The position numbers and the translations under genes were made by a program. The notes under the pieces were generated by a model. The model ran no database searches. It was not told the origin of the DNA and was given only the letters and a program-made list of their open reading frames with translations. A stretch of DNA of 64,000 nt from Lentimicrobium sp. (lineage in GTDB: Bacteria; Bacteroidota; Bacteroidia; Bacteroidales; Lentimicrobiaceae). Where the stretch lies: contig JAHYJC010000022.1 of the NCBI GenBank assembly GCA_019429275.1, forward strand, positions 1-64,000. The letters are read 5' to 3'. Positions 44,782 to 54,543 of this stretch are shown here, in pieces (position 1 is the stretch's first letter; the number at the start of each line of letters is the position of its first letter).

Positions 44782-45882
44782 TTATTTGGCCGGCGGAGCC
44801 TGAACATTCTGGATCTTAATTTTATCTTCTTTTTTGAGTCCCTTAAGAATTTCAACATGTAACCCGTCGCTCAGGCCTGTTTTGATAATTCTTTTCTCAA
44901 AAGTCTGTGGACCGGTCTCAACTTCGACCCAGGCCGAATCGGCTTCAAATTTCACCACACTTTCCTGAATTGCCAATACGCTATCGCGGCTTTCTAGTAC
45001 AATATCGGCATTGGCACTGTAACCTGCCCTTACAAACATATTCTCTTTCAGCGACACCGATGCCCTTATTTCAAATTGAATGGCACCATTTTCTTCAATG
45101 CCCTTAGGCGAAATATGTTCAAGCTCTGCTTTAAATCTTTCAGTATCAATGGCTCCAACGGTAAGAATCAGTTCCATGCCTTCATGTAGTTTTCCAACCT
45201 CCGATTCATCCACCTTCCCTTTAAAAATCATTTTGCCCATATCGGCAATGGTTGCAATGGTTGTTCCATCGTTAAAAGTATTGCTTTCAATTACCGAATT
45301 GCCGACTTCAACAGGAACAGAAAGCACCATTCCGGCTATGGTTGAGCGGATTAATGTATTGCTTGTAGAACCTGCGTTTTTTGTAATGCCTTCGCGGATA
45401 AGCTGGAGGTTATTTTCAGCTGATTCTACATCCTGTCGGGCAGTTTTAAGAGCCACTTCAAAATTCTGAAGCTCGGCTTCAGCAATAACCCTGTTTTCGA
45501 AAAGCGTTTTTTGCCGGTCATAATTCTTGCGGGCATCATCAATCGTAATTTTTGCCCTGCTTAATCGCGATTCGGCTTCATTAAGGCTTATCATATTAGG
45601 AATAATCCTTACTTTGGCAATCATGTCGCCCACTTTAACCACTTCGCCGGGTTCCACAAATAATTCAGAAATAATGCCTGAAATCTGTGGTTTAATTTCA
45701 ATTTCCTTACGCGGAACCACTTTTCCTGTTGCAACAGTTTTTTTTATGATGTCTGTTACAGTAGCCGTTGTCGTTTCATAAACTACAGGTTTTGCCTGCG
45801 ATTTCCAGTACAAATATGCAAGGGTACCAGTGAAAACAGCCAAAATAAGAATGCCGGCTACGATTTTAAAAACCTTTTTCAT
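44782..45882 (-). CDS. Periplasmic adaptor (membrane-fusion) protein of a MacAB-like system
   Basis: A 366-residue protein with an N-terminal membrane anchor (about 5-27), biotinyl-lipoyl halves (KEIEIKPQISGIISELFVEPGEVVKVGDMIAKV; STIAGMVLSVPVEVGNSV), a central coiled coil (about 100-160) and beta-barrel domains (MIFKGKVDESEVGKL). It would link the inner-membrane permeases to an outer-membrane channel, which is not in this window. It is the last gene of a four-gene minus-strand operon with a terminator just after it. Confidence 0.88.
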   Translation of the reverse strand: MKKVFKIVAGILILAVFTGTLAYLYWKSQAKPVVYETTTATVTDIIKKTVATGKVVPRKEIEIKPQISGIISELFVEPGEVVKVGDMIAKVRIIPNMISLNEAESRLSRAKITIDDARKNYDRQKTLFENRVIAEAELQNFEVALKTARQDVESAENNLQLIREGITKNAGSTSNTLIRSTIAGMVLSVPVEVGNSVIESNTFNDGTTIATIADMGKMIFKGKVDESEVGKLHEGMELILTVGAIDTERFKAELEHISPKGIEENGAIQFEIRASVSLKENMFVRAGYSANADIVLESRDSVLAIQESVVKFEADSAWVEVETGPQTFEKRIIKTGLSDGLHVEILKGLKKEDKIKIQNVQAPPAK

Positions 45883-45915
45883 TGAATGTTCATTTTTATG
45901 GGTTGCGAATTTTGT

Positions 45916-47181
45916 TTATTCATACCTAAGGGCATCAATTGGTTTGATAATCACTGCTTTTCTTGCCGGAATGAGTCCGGCAACAACTCCTGATATTACC
46001 AGAATTATCAGTGCTGCCATTGCCATATTGAAATCGATATTCGGATTTTTAAACAAATTGGAATCAGTTCCACTTGAGATCAGCACGAAATTGACACCTT
46101 CAAGAATAATTACTCCGAAAACCAATCCGACATATCCGGAAAAAGTTGTCAGGAATACTGATTCAAAGATAATATGGGTGATGATTTTCAGGGGGCTTGC
46201 TCCGATCGCCCGTTGAATGCCGATTTCTTTTGTCCTCTCTTTGACTATGACCAGCATAATGTTACTTATTCCGATAACCCCGGCCAGTAATGTTCCAATG
46301 CCGACAATCCAGATCAATCCGCTGATACCAATGAACAGTCCGTTCATTTGATTGTACTGTTTTTCGAGGTTAAATGACCCGATGCCTTGTGGATCGTCAG
46401 GAGCTACAGAGTGTCGTCGCTTCAGGAGTGCTGCTGCTTTTTCCTCAACTTCTGATGCTGTGAAGCCGGGTTTACAGGTGAATGCAAACCATCCGATGAC
46501 ATCTCCCCAGTTATAAACCCGCTGAAAAGTCGTTAGGGGTATAAAAACGGTTTGTTCCTTATCTCCACCAAAATTGACTCCTGAATTTTTGGGTTTAAAA
46601 ACACCCACAACCTGAAAGAAAATGCCCTGTATCTGAATGTATTGTCCAATGGCATTTTCGCCGGGTTGAAAAAGCACTTCATAAACTTTATTTCCGATTA
46701 CGGCTACCTTTCGTTTTTCGCTGATGTCAAGCTGATTAAGAAATCTTCCCTTATCGATTACAACAGGATCAATCAGATTCCATTCAGGATAGTCTCCCAT
46801 GACTGAAAATGCTCCCGATTTATTACCACGAACAACATTATTGCCCGTACTGAATCCTCCTCCCTGGGTGCGCGGTGCCAGGTGTTCAATCTCAGGTATC
46901 TCACGTTTAAGTGCTGCAATGTCATCACTTCTGAAATTGTAACTTCTGTTTCTGGGCAGTCCTTTATACGGGATTGAAGTAGGGCGCGTCCACATAAAAA
47001 CGCTGTTTGTGGCAAAATCGCCAAAATCGCTGGTTATGCCATTAAGTAGGCCGTTGCCCGAGCCCATCATGACCACAAGCATAAAAACACCCCAAAATAC
47101 GCCAAATGCTGTGAATAAAGTGCGCAACTTATTCTTTTTTAGTGCACTCATGATTTCTTGCCAGCGATCCAGATCAAACAT
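45916..47181 (-). CDS. MacB-like ABC transporter permease (copy 1)
   Basis: A 421-residue permease: N-terminal membrane helix (about 20-42), a large periplasmic MacB_PCD-type domain (about 45-275), and three C-terminal membrane helices of the FtsX type (LLAGVIGISNIMLVIVKERTKEIGIQRAIGA). It has no ATPase domain and pairs with the separate ATPase gene upstream. It is followed 33 bases later by the adaptor gene. Substrate (peptide, drug or lipoprotein) unknown. Confidence 0.87.
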   Translation of the reverse strand: MFDLDRWQEIMSALKKNKLRTLFTAFGVFWGVFMLVVMMGSGNGLLNGITSDFGDFATNSVFMWTRPTSIPYKGLPRNRSYNFRSDDIAALKREIPEIEHLAPRTQGGGFSTGNNVVRGNKSGAFSVMGDYPEWNLIDPVVIDKGRFLNQLDISEKRKVAVIGNKVYEVLFQPGENAIGQYIQIQGIFFQVVGVFKPKNSGVNFGGDKEQTVFIPLTTFQRVYNWGDVIGWFAFTCKPGFTASEVEEKAAALLKRRHSVAPDDPQGIGSFNLEKQYNQMNGLFIGISGLIWIVGIGTLLAGVIGISNIMLVIVKERTKEIGIQRAIGASPLKIITHIIFESVFLTTFSGYVGLVFGVIILEGVNFVLISSGTDSNLFKNPNIDFNMAMAALIILVISGVVAGLIPARKAVIIKPIDALRYE

Positions 47182-47245
47182 TTTTTATTTATTTTTTACT
47201 TGCACAATAAAATCTTAGCCTCAATTTCTTAATCAAAACAAAAAT

Positions 47246-48478
47246 TTATTCATCTCTTAAGGCTTCAATGGGTTTAATGGCGGCAGCCCGTCTGGCCGGA
47301 ATAAAACCAGCAAGCGCACCACAGAATACCAGCAATAACAGGGCATATATTGCTATGCTTATGTCAACTGAAGGTTGTGAAAAGAAGGGAGACTCAATTT
47401 TACTCCCCACGGTTTCGAGTACAACAACTCCAAGCACAAGTCCAAAATAGCCCGCAAAAGAAGTAATAAGAACTGATTCCTGAAGGATAAGACTTATAAT
47501 GCTCCATGGTGTTGCTCCCATAGCCTTTCTGATGCCAATTTCCTTGGTGCGGTCTTTAACAACAATCATCATGATGTTGCTTATTCCGACAATCCCGGCA
47601 ATGATGGTTCCAAATCCGATAACCCAGATAAAAGCGTTAATACTTGAAAACAACCGCATAAACGTCTGAAATTCCTCCAGACTATTCCAGGTGAAAATTG
47701 CTCTTGGATCTGTTGGATCAAACTTGTGAAGTGAGGCGAGCTTAGATCGAACATTTTGTTCAATTTGCTTGCTTTCCTCCACCGATGCATTGCCAACAGT
47801 GAGAGCAATTGTGGTAATCCTGTTATCGCCCGAAAATACACGTTGTGCCGTGCTGATGGGAAGATAAATGGTCCTCATATTGTCATCACGGCTGTCATCG
47901 TCTTTAAATAAACCAACAACCTTAAAAGGCACTCCGTTTACGTTGATATATTTACCAATCGGATCTTCGCCCTTGAAAAGTACTGCTTCAACCTGTGTGC
48001 TGATGGTGGTTGTTTTTCTGAACTGATCCACATCGGGCTGGTTAATAAATCTTCCCCTGATGATTTCCAGTTTTTCAATATCGGCATAATCGGGATAAAC
48101 ATTTCTTACATTAAAACTGCCAAACTGTTTTTTGTACGCCAATGTATTTGAACCCCAGATGTTGTAACGTGACGAACTCTTATCGATTCCTTTCACCGAA
48201 GTTTTTACAGCCTCATAATCTTCATTTATCAGTTGAATGTTGCGTCCGGGTTTCATGCCCTTATAAGGGAGGCTGGTTTGCCCACTCCACACCCAAATGG
48301 TGTTGGTGGCCGAGGATTCAAACTCTTTTTTTACACCGTTTTGAAGTCCATTGCCCGATCCGAGCAGAATAATGAGCATAAAGATGCCCCAGGCAACACT
48401 GAATCCTGTAAGAAATGTCCTGAGCTTGTTTTTCTCAATGGTAGTGAAAATTTCCTGCCATTTATCCCTGTCAAACAT
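47246..48478 (-). CDS. MacB-like ABC transporter permease (copy 2)
   Basis: A 410-residue permease with the same architecture as the next gene: N-terminal helix, periplasmic core and three FtsX helices (IIAGIVGISNIMMIVVKDRTKEIGIRKAMGATPW). The two permeases are clearly related but divergent, so they may form a heterodimer with the single ATPase. It lies 21 bases after the ATPase gene. Confidence 0.87.
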   Translation of the reverse strand: MFDRDKWQEIFTTIEKNKLRTFLTGFSVAWGIFMLIILLGSGNGLQNGVKKEFESSATNTIWVWSGQTSLPYKGMKPGRNIQLINEDYEAVKTSVKGIDKSSSRYNIWGSNTLAYKKQFGSFNVRNVYPDYADIEKLEIIRGRFINQPDVDQFRKTTTISTQVEAVLFKGEDPIGKYINVNGVPFKVVGLFKDDDSRDDNMRTIYLPISTAQRVFSGDNRITTIALTVGNASVEESKQIEQNVRSKLASLHKFDPTDPRAIFTWNSLEEFQTFMRLFSSINAFIWVIGFGTIIAGIVGISNIMMIVVKDRTKEIGIRKAMGATPWSIISLILQESVLITSFAGYFGLVLGVVVLETVGSKIESPFFSQPSVDISIAIYALLLLVFCGALAGFIPARRAAAIKPIEALRDE

Positions 48479-48499
48479 ACCGGAATGTATTAAAGATTC

Positions 48500-49192
48500 T
48501 TAAAGAGAAGGTGTTTTTCCGTTCAGCACTTCGCTTTCAATAAGCCCGTCTTTTAACCTGATGATCCGTTTGGTCATATGGGCAATATCATTTTCGTGAG
48601 TTACTATGATGATGGTAATGCCTTCCTGGTTTATTTCTTTCATAATCTGCATCACTTCATACGAAGTGGTCGTATCCAAAGCTCCGGTTGGTTCATCTGC
48701 CAGTATGACTTTTGGTTTTGAAATCATTGCCCGGGCAATTGCAACCCTTTGCTTCTGCCCTCCCGACAACTCATTCGGCATATGTTCAGCCCATTCAGCA
48801 AGACCCATGCGTTCAAGGTAGCCCATGGCTATCCGGTTCCTCTTTTTTCGTGGCACATCCTGATAGTATAGTGGCAAGGCAACATTTTCAAGGGCGTTTT
48901 TGAATGAAATCAGATTGAACGACTGAAACACAAAACCAATGTACTGGTTTCGCAGGGCGGCAGCTTTGGTTTCGCTCTGACTGCGGATCAGAGTACTGTC
49001 AAGGTAATAGTCTCCTGCATCGTAATTGTCGAGTATGCCCAGAATATTTAACAGGGTCGATTTGCCTGAACCCGAGGACCCCATTACAGACACAAATTCT
49101 CCTGGCTCAATGTCCAGATCAATGCCTTTGAGTACATGAAGACTGTTGGTTCCTGTGATGTATGATTTGTTGATATTGCGAAGCCGGATCAT
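48500..49192 (-). CDS. ABC transporter ATP-binding protein (LolD/MacB type)
   Basis: A 230-residue ATPase with Walker A GSSGSGKST, Q-loop, signature LSGGQKQRVAIARAM, Walker B VILADEPTGALD and H-loop (VTHENDIA). The LolD/MacB/FtsE-like short form fits the two permeases and adaptor downstream. It is first in the four-gene operon, with a 388-base gene-free region before it. Confidence 0.9.
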   Translation of the reverse strand: MIRLRNINKSYITGTNSLHVLKGIDLDIEPGEFVSVMGSSGSGKSTLLNILGILDNYDAGDYYLDSTLIRSQSETKAAALRNQYIGFVFQSFNLISFKNALENVALPLYYQDVPRKKRNRIAMGYLERMGLAEWAEHMPNELSGGQKQRVAIARAMISKPKVILADEPTGALDTTTSYEVMQIMKEINQEGITIIIVTHENDIAHMTKRIIRLKDGLIESEVLNGKTPSL

Positions 49193-49580
49193 TATTTCAC
49201 ACAGTTTTTAAAAATCAAAAAAATAAAATATAGAGTCTCTTTAAATGGAGTATGCAGGAATTATGCCAAATTTGTAACGAATTAAAAATGAGGCAAATAA
49301 ACAAAACTCAAAGTATTTTCCCCCTATCTTGTGTACGATGTTGCAACATATATTACCGATAGTTTTCTGCTTTTCCTGTTGTTTGGTTAGACACAAAACT
49401 GCAATGTTTGTTACAACTTATAATGCAATTTCAGGTAAACATGAGTTTTAGCCTTGTAAACCTGAAATTTCGAGGAGTGAGATTGCTCTGTAATGAAAAG
49501 CAACATAATTCAGGCATGGATAATTTCTGAAAGAAGTATTAAGGCAGAAGGGAATTTTGGTTGAAGTTTCTGAAAGAGAA
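49193..49580. promoter_or_regulatory. Gene-free region upstream of the MacAB-like operon
   Basis: These 388 bases contain no supportable ORF, RNA gene or perfect TAnnTTTG element on either strand. They lie between the minus-strand PlsC gene end and the minus-strand ATPase gene start, so the promoter of the operon should be here, but I could not pinpoint it. Confidence 0.35.
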
Positions 49581-50951
49581 TTACTTCTTCCCAAAGAATT
49601 TCACGTTCTTCAGAAGTTCCTTTTGATTCAGGGTTTCAAGAATGGATTCTCTGAGCCGGATTATCTGGCTAAAAGTGCCTTTTTTAAATTGTGACAACTT
49701 CCAAAGCTTGAACCGGCCTTTTAACTCCTGCAAATGCAAATAGTGGTAAAACGCAAACAAACCTGCAAAAGCTGCAACTATCAAAACTAATGTAGTAATT
49801 ATCAAACTTTTGGTAGTTAAAAATAAAATCAATCCGGTGAGGATGTACCACAAAAGGGAAAATATGAACCCATAACCATAATGCAATGAGGACAGAAATT
49901 GTTTATCGCGGACTTTTTTGGTCAGAATAACCGGGAGTTTGTATGGCAGATAATTGAACACCATTCCGAAAATGTGAATTGGCAGCAAAATTAGTGAGAG
50001 CAGAAATGAGACAATTAAACCTGCTAATTTTGGTATCCTTTTATGCATTAATTTCTCTTTGAGACCGTTGCGTTTCAACAAGATAAAATAGGCATCGGAA
50101 TCCTGTTTTAATTTCTGAGTCCATTCGATGTCATCTGTAGTTATGGTATCCATTTTCTTAAAAAACTCCCTGGTTTCATAGAATCTCTCAATTCTTTTTT
50201 TGCGCGGATTCAGGCTGCTTATGGTATCAATCATTTCAGCAAGCCTCATGTATGTTTTATAGAACCGGTCTTGCCTAACGTCAATCATCAGTGCACTAAT
50301 GGCTTCGCTCAACCTATCGCGAAGTTGAAGTATGGCTTTTTGAGGATTTTCCTGATACAAATGATAAAACTCAGAAACCGGAATGGGCTTCCCGTAAATA
50401 AGTAACAGATCTGTTCCTGCTCGGCTGTAGTGGGTATAATCGATTCCAATGGGAACAATCAGAATTTCTGATTCAAAGCCTTCTGATTCAGCAGTCATAA
50501 AAGCAATCCGACAGATTCCTTTTTTAAGGGGCTGAAGTTTTTTGATGGGGCTATGGGTTCCTTCAGGTAAAATGGCAATAGGCAAACCCGACATTAATAC
50601 TTTCGAAGTTCGCTGAAATGTTTCATAATTCTGGTTCATGGTTTCAGCGCCGTCGCGTGGGCGGAAAACCGGTAGAATTTTGAGGAAATAAAGAATGCTG
50701 GCTACCATTTTTTTCTTAAAAATATCGGCTCGTGCAAGAAATACAATAGGTTTTTCATAAGAAAACAGCATGGCTAATGCATCCATTAATGCATTTTGGT
50801 GATTTGCGGCAAAAATCGTCTGCTTACCTTCAGGGATATTCTCTTTTCCCAGAATAATAAATCTACGGTAAAATAAACCAAAGAATAAACCGGCTGAGAA
50901 AGAGAGCAGCCTGTAAAAAATTGAAGTTTTGTGAATATTATTTAATCCCAT
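49581..50951 (-). CDS. PlsC-type acyltransferase
   Basis: A 456-residue protein whose N-terminal 250 residues hold the glycerol-phosphate acyltransferase motifs: NHQNALMDA (HX4D) at about 48-56 and LPEGTHSP (variant EGTRS box, His for Arg). It likely acylates lysophosphatidic acid or a related lipid in the inner membrane. The C-terminal 200 residues add four to five membrane helices, an extension seen in some Bacteroidota. The BASS symporter gene lies 49 bases upstream on the same strand. Confidence 0.82.
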   Translation of the reverse strand: MGLNNIHKTSIFYRLLSFSAGLFFGLFYRRFIILGKENIPEGKQTIFAANHQNALMDALAMLFSYEKPIVFLARADIFKKKMVASILYFLKILPVFRPRDGAETMNQNYETFQRTSKVLMSGLPIAILPEGTHSPIKKLQPLKKGICRIAFMTAESEGFESEILIVPIGIDYTHYSRAGTDLLLIYGKPIPVSEFYHLYQENPQKAILQLRDRLSEAISALMIDVRQDRFYKTYMRLAEMIDTISSLNPRKKRIERFYETREFFKKMDTITTDDIEWTQKLKQDSDAYFILLKRNGLKEKLMHKRIPKLAGLIVSFLLSLILLPIHIFGMVFNYLPYKLPVILTKKVRDKQFLSSLHYGYGFIFSLLWYILTGLILFLTTKSLIITTLVLIVAAFAGLFAFYHYLHLQELKGRFKLWKLSQFKKGTFSQIIRLRESILETLNQKELLKNVKFFGKK

Positions 50952-51000
50952 TTTAAGTCCTGAAAGTTTCTGAATATCTCTTTTCGTAACTGGTAAAAAC

Positions 51001-51957
51001 TCAGGAAATAGCCGGTTCAGATCTTTTTATTGGCCTTCCCCACGACCAGAAAGTTGCAAGGCCAAGCCCCGCAAGGATGTGCCAGATTCCCCACCAGGCA
51101 GCAATAAATGCCATACCACCCATGTGGAGCTCAGGAGGGAATATTCGGGGATTAAACAGCAGCACCAGACCTAATCCGGAGTTCTGAATTCCGGTTTCAA
51201 TAGAAATTGTCCTCCTGTCAATCCGGTTGAGGCCAAATACAGAAGCTGTAAGATAACCTGATATCAGCGCCATACTATTGTGAACCAGAACTATGATTAA
51301 AATCCAGTTGATGTATTTGATGAAATAACTGTAATTGTTCCTGAAGGCCAACACTATAAAAGCAACAAAAATGATGATAGACAGGATTTTGATGGGTTTT
51401 TTAATTTTTTCAGTGATTTTTGGAAGTTTTTGGGAAAAAATAATTCCGGCTACAACCGGAATTCCTAACAGAATGATAACGGTCCTGAACATGTCAACCG
51501 GATCAATTACAATAGGTCTCAGCAATGGAGAGGTTGTGGAGTAAAGTTTCCCCCAGAAAGCAAAATTCAGAGGTGTAAAAATAATAGCCAGTACTGTTCC
51601 GGCAGCTGTAAGACTTACTGATAAAGCAACATTTGCTTTTGCAACACTTGAAATAAAATTGGAAATATTTCCACCAGGACAGGAGGCGACCAGCAACATG
51701 CCAAATGCAACCGAAGGAGTTATGTATTTACCGAAAAGCCAGACAGCCAGAAATGTGATGGCAGGTAAAATCAGAAATTGAGACAACAATCCGATTGCTA
51801 ATTTTCGTGGATTTTTGAGCAGATCCCTGAATTGTCCCCATTTTATTTCAAGGGCTACACCAAACATGATGAAACCAATGGTTATGTTCATGATGTGCAG
51901 GCTGGCCTGACTGAAATTCAGCCTTATATTATCCAGTAAAAGTAAATCTTCGTGCAT
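51001..51957 (-). CDS. Bile acid:sodium symporter (BASS) family protein
   Basis: A 318-residue protein with nine to ten membrane helices. The SCPGGNISNFISSVAKANVALSVS stretch and the ETGIQNSGLGLVLLF crossover motif are the BASS signatures. Bacterial members move bile acids, pantoate or other organic anions with Na; substrate unknown. It precedes the PlsC gene and may share its transcript. Confidence 0.85.
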   Translation of the reverse strand: MHEDLLLLDNIRLNFSQASLHIMNITIGFIMFGVALEIKWGQFRDLLKNPRKLAIGLLSQFLILPAITFLAVWLFGKYITPSVAFGMLLVASCPGGNISNFISSVAKANVALSVSLTAAGTVLAIIFTPLNFAFWGKLYSTTSPLLRPIVIDPVDMFRTVIILLGIPVVAGIIFSQKLPKITEKIKKPIKILSIIIFVAFIVLAFRNNYSYFIKYINWILIIVLVHNSMALISGYLTASVFGLNRIDRRTISIETGIQNSGLGLVLLFNPRIFPPELHMGGMAFIAAWWGIWHILAGLGLATFWSWGRPIKRSEPAIS

Positions 51958-52090
51958 AAAACCGGTTTTTGAATGATCAAAAGGTAAAGCTATGGAATTT
52001 TAATTTATAATTTACAAAGGTTTCCAATTTTTGGAGCACAAAGGCAGGTATTGAATTGCAGTATAGAGTAAGGGATAATGTTGTTCAAGA

Positions 52091-52131
52091 AAAAATCCCG
52101 GAACCACTGAATCATGGCCGGGATTTTTCCG
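52091..52131. terminator. Strong hairpin terminator after the second S46 gene
   Basis: A perfect 11-bp stem (AAAAATCCCGG at 52091-52101 with CCGGGATTTTT at 52118-52128) has T runs on both sides. It ends the minus-strand S46 transcript; the symmetry would allow action on the plus strand too. Confidence 0.9.
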
Positions 52132-52153
52132 GATAATTTCTGAAATGTAAATT

Positions 52154-54328
52154 CTATAACTCAGATACTGTTTCTATTTCGTCAATAAGGTTCTGAGCGC
52201 CGGCAAATTTGTCAATTATAAACATTATGTACCTAATGTCGACACTAATGGTTCGCTGTAATTCAGGTTCAAAGGCGATATCGCCGCTCATGGCCTCCCA
52301 GTTGCCATCAAAGGCAATTCCAATCAAATGTCCATTGCCATTGATTACAGGACTTCCTGAATTTCCGCCGGTTATATCATTGTTACTGAGGAAGTTTACA
52401 ACCATTCTGCCATCTTTGTTGGCCCATTTTCCAAAATCTTTTTTCTCAAAAAGTTCTTTTAGCCTGGTGGGAACAATAAACTCCTCGTTGGTCGGATCTT
52501 CTTTTTCCATAATGCCTTCCATGTAGGTAACATAGTCATAATGAACAGCATCGGCAGGGTAATAATCAAGCACTTTTCCGTAGGTTACACGCATGGTAGA
52601 GTTTGCATCAGGGTAAAAAACCTTATCGGGATTGGCTTTTCGCAAACCATCTACGAATATACGCTGAGCTTTTCTGAGTTTATCGTTAACCGGCCTCACA
52701 TCCTTGTTCTGAGTCATAAACGTATTGTAGAATGAGTTGGTGAGTTTGTAGGCAAGATCTTTCTCAAAAGTCTTTAACGAAGGTTTGGCAAGAAATGCAT
52801 TATATTTTTCGGAGGTTGCCAAAACCGAAGTTTCAAAAACTTTATGAGCAAACAATGCTTCGTCGCCTTTGTATTTTTTGTCAATCAAATTGTAAATATC
52901 GGGTAGTGCATCAGCAGGAATTGCCTTTCTGTAGATTCTGAGGATGGCAGAAAGAATTTTTTCTTCAGTGGGTGAGTTGTAGTTTTTAAATTGCTCCTGT
53001 CCCATGGCATAGAATGGTGCAAGTGAAGCCTGAAGGTCATCGCCTTTTTGTCCACTCTTGAGTATATTTATAATGCCTTGTGTTTGAAGTGGAAACTGCA
53101 TCATTTGCGATCCAAAAAGTGCCAGCTGAAAATTCCACAATTTTGTGTAGTATTTAATTTCTGAGAGTCGGGTATATGCATCATCAAGATCCTGAATAAC
53201 AGTCCCGTATTGTTCAACACGGCTTTCATCTGAATTTACCCAATTGGCAAAATGATCTTCAATGGCTTTTTTCTTGTCATAAACATCAAGGCGTTTCAAT
53301 CCGCGGGTTTCACCAATTTTGTTCTTCCAGAAGTTGGCAAGTCCTGCATAATTTGAGGCATATTTAATGCGAACTTCATCGCTCTTGTCCATATCGGCTT
53401 TCATGATCTCCAGGATGGTTCCACTGACATGAATGATGGCTGGATTAATTTCATTTAAGGTGGCCTGAATCCCATGAGAAGTGCGGTAACGGTCTGTTGT
53501 TCCGGGGTAACCCCAAATCATGGCAAAATCTTCACGTTTAACGCCATCAACCGATACCTTAAGATAATGTTTTGGCTTCAGAGGAATATTTTCTTTGGAG
53601 TATTCGGCTGGTTTGCCGTCAGGGCCTGAATAGATTCTCAGAACACTGAAATCACCGGTATGCCGGGGCCACATCCAGTTGTCGGTATCGCCTCCGAACT
53701 TCCCTATATCAGAGGGAGGAGCACCAACCAGTCGTACATCTTTATATATTTCATAAACAAAGCGGTAAAATTCATTTCCGTTATAAAAACTTTTTACCGA
53801 TACATCGTACATTCCGTCAGCCGATTCTTCCTTTTTTAATTCTTCAGTTACTTTGGCTATCAGAGCCGATCTTTCACTTTCCGACATTTCGGGGGTGATA
53901 TTTTCCAGAACCCGGGAAGTTACATCATCCATTTTTATCAGAAAAGAAGCGGTAAGTCCTTCATTTGGAAGTTCTTCCTCAAGATTGCGGGCCCAGAATC
54001 CGTCGGTTAGATAATCGTGCTCTATTGAACTGTGCTTCTGAATTACATCGTAGGCACAATGATGGTTTGTGAACAAAAGGCCCTTTGACGAAACGACTTC
54101 TGCAGTGCAAAATCCGCCTCCCAGACTCACAATGGCATCTTTCAGGCTTGCATTATTGATGTCGTAAATTTCCTGTGGCGAAAGTTTAAGACCTGATTTC
54201 TGCATGTCGGTGTAGTTGAGCCTTTCAACAAACATTGGCAACCACATGCCTTCATCAGGTGGATTACCTGCACGAAGGCCGGTAAACAGGGCAACAGCCA
54301 TGAAAAATGTAAAAAGTAGTTTTTTCAT
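52154..54328 (-). CDS. S46 family dipeptidyl-peptidase (DPP7-like, second copy)
   Basis: A 724-residue exported peptidase (signal peptide about 1-20), close to the one at 34805-37018. Triad residues: His in TNHHCAYD, Asp in TDNWMWPRHTGDF, Ser about 657 in GGNSGSP. The residue 18 beyond the Ser is Gly, again DPP7-like rather than DPP11-like. It processes extracellular peptides to dipeptides. The upstream minus-strand neighbour is an M49-like dipeptidyl-peptidase, and both would act in the cell envelope. Confidence 0.92.
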   Translation of the reverse strand: MKKLLFTFFMAVALFTGLRAGNPPDEGMWLPMFVERLNYTDMQKSGLKLSPQEIYDINNASLKDAIVSLGGGFCTAEVVSSKGLLFTNHHCAYDVIQKHSSIEHDYLTDGFWARNLEEELPNEGLTASFLIKMDDVTSRVLENITPEMSESERSALIAKVTEELKKEESADGMYDVSVKSFYNGNEFYRFVYEIYKDVRLVGAPPSDIGKFGGDTDNWMWPRHTGDFSVLRIYSGPDGKPAEYSKENIPLKPKHYLKVSVDGVKREDFAMIWGYPGTTDRYRTSHGIQATLNEINPAIIHVSGTILEIMKADMDKSDEVRIKYASNYAGLANFWKNKIGETRGLKRLDVYDKKKAIEDHFANWVNSDESRVEQYGTVIQDLDDAYTRLSEIKYYTKLWNFQLALFGSQMMQFPLQTQGIINILKSGQKGDDLQASLAPFYAMGQEQFKNYNSPTEEKILSAILRIYRKAIPADALPDIYNLIDKKYKGDEALFAHKVFETSVLATSEKYNAFLAKPSLKTFEKDLAYKLTNSFYNTFMTQNKDVRPVNDKLRKAQRIFVDGLRKANPDKVFYPDANSTMRVTYGKVLDYYPADAVHYDYVTYMEGIMEKEDPTNEEFIVPTRLKELFEKKDFGKWANKDGRMVVNFLSNNDITGGNSGSPVINGNGHLIGIAFDGNWEAMSGDIAFEPELQRTISVDIRYIMFIIDKFAGAQNLIDEIETVSEL

Positions 54329-54543
54329 TTGTAAAAAATTGATTATTAAGTTATTTAATATTGGTTAAACGAAAATCATTTCGAGAATAATTGTTTTCAG
54401 GATGGTATGGTGGCCAGATCCAAAAACGTGCCAACAGAATAAGTTATTGATTTACAAGTATATTATTTTTCTGCCCTTTCACTGACAGGCATATGTGTTC
54501 GAAAATATCCGGCAATTGTTCAGAAACGGACGTAACTTAGCTT

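Noticed and set aside
49193-49580. A small gene in this gap
   Set aside because: No frame with a plausible start, length or protein pattern was seen on either strand.
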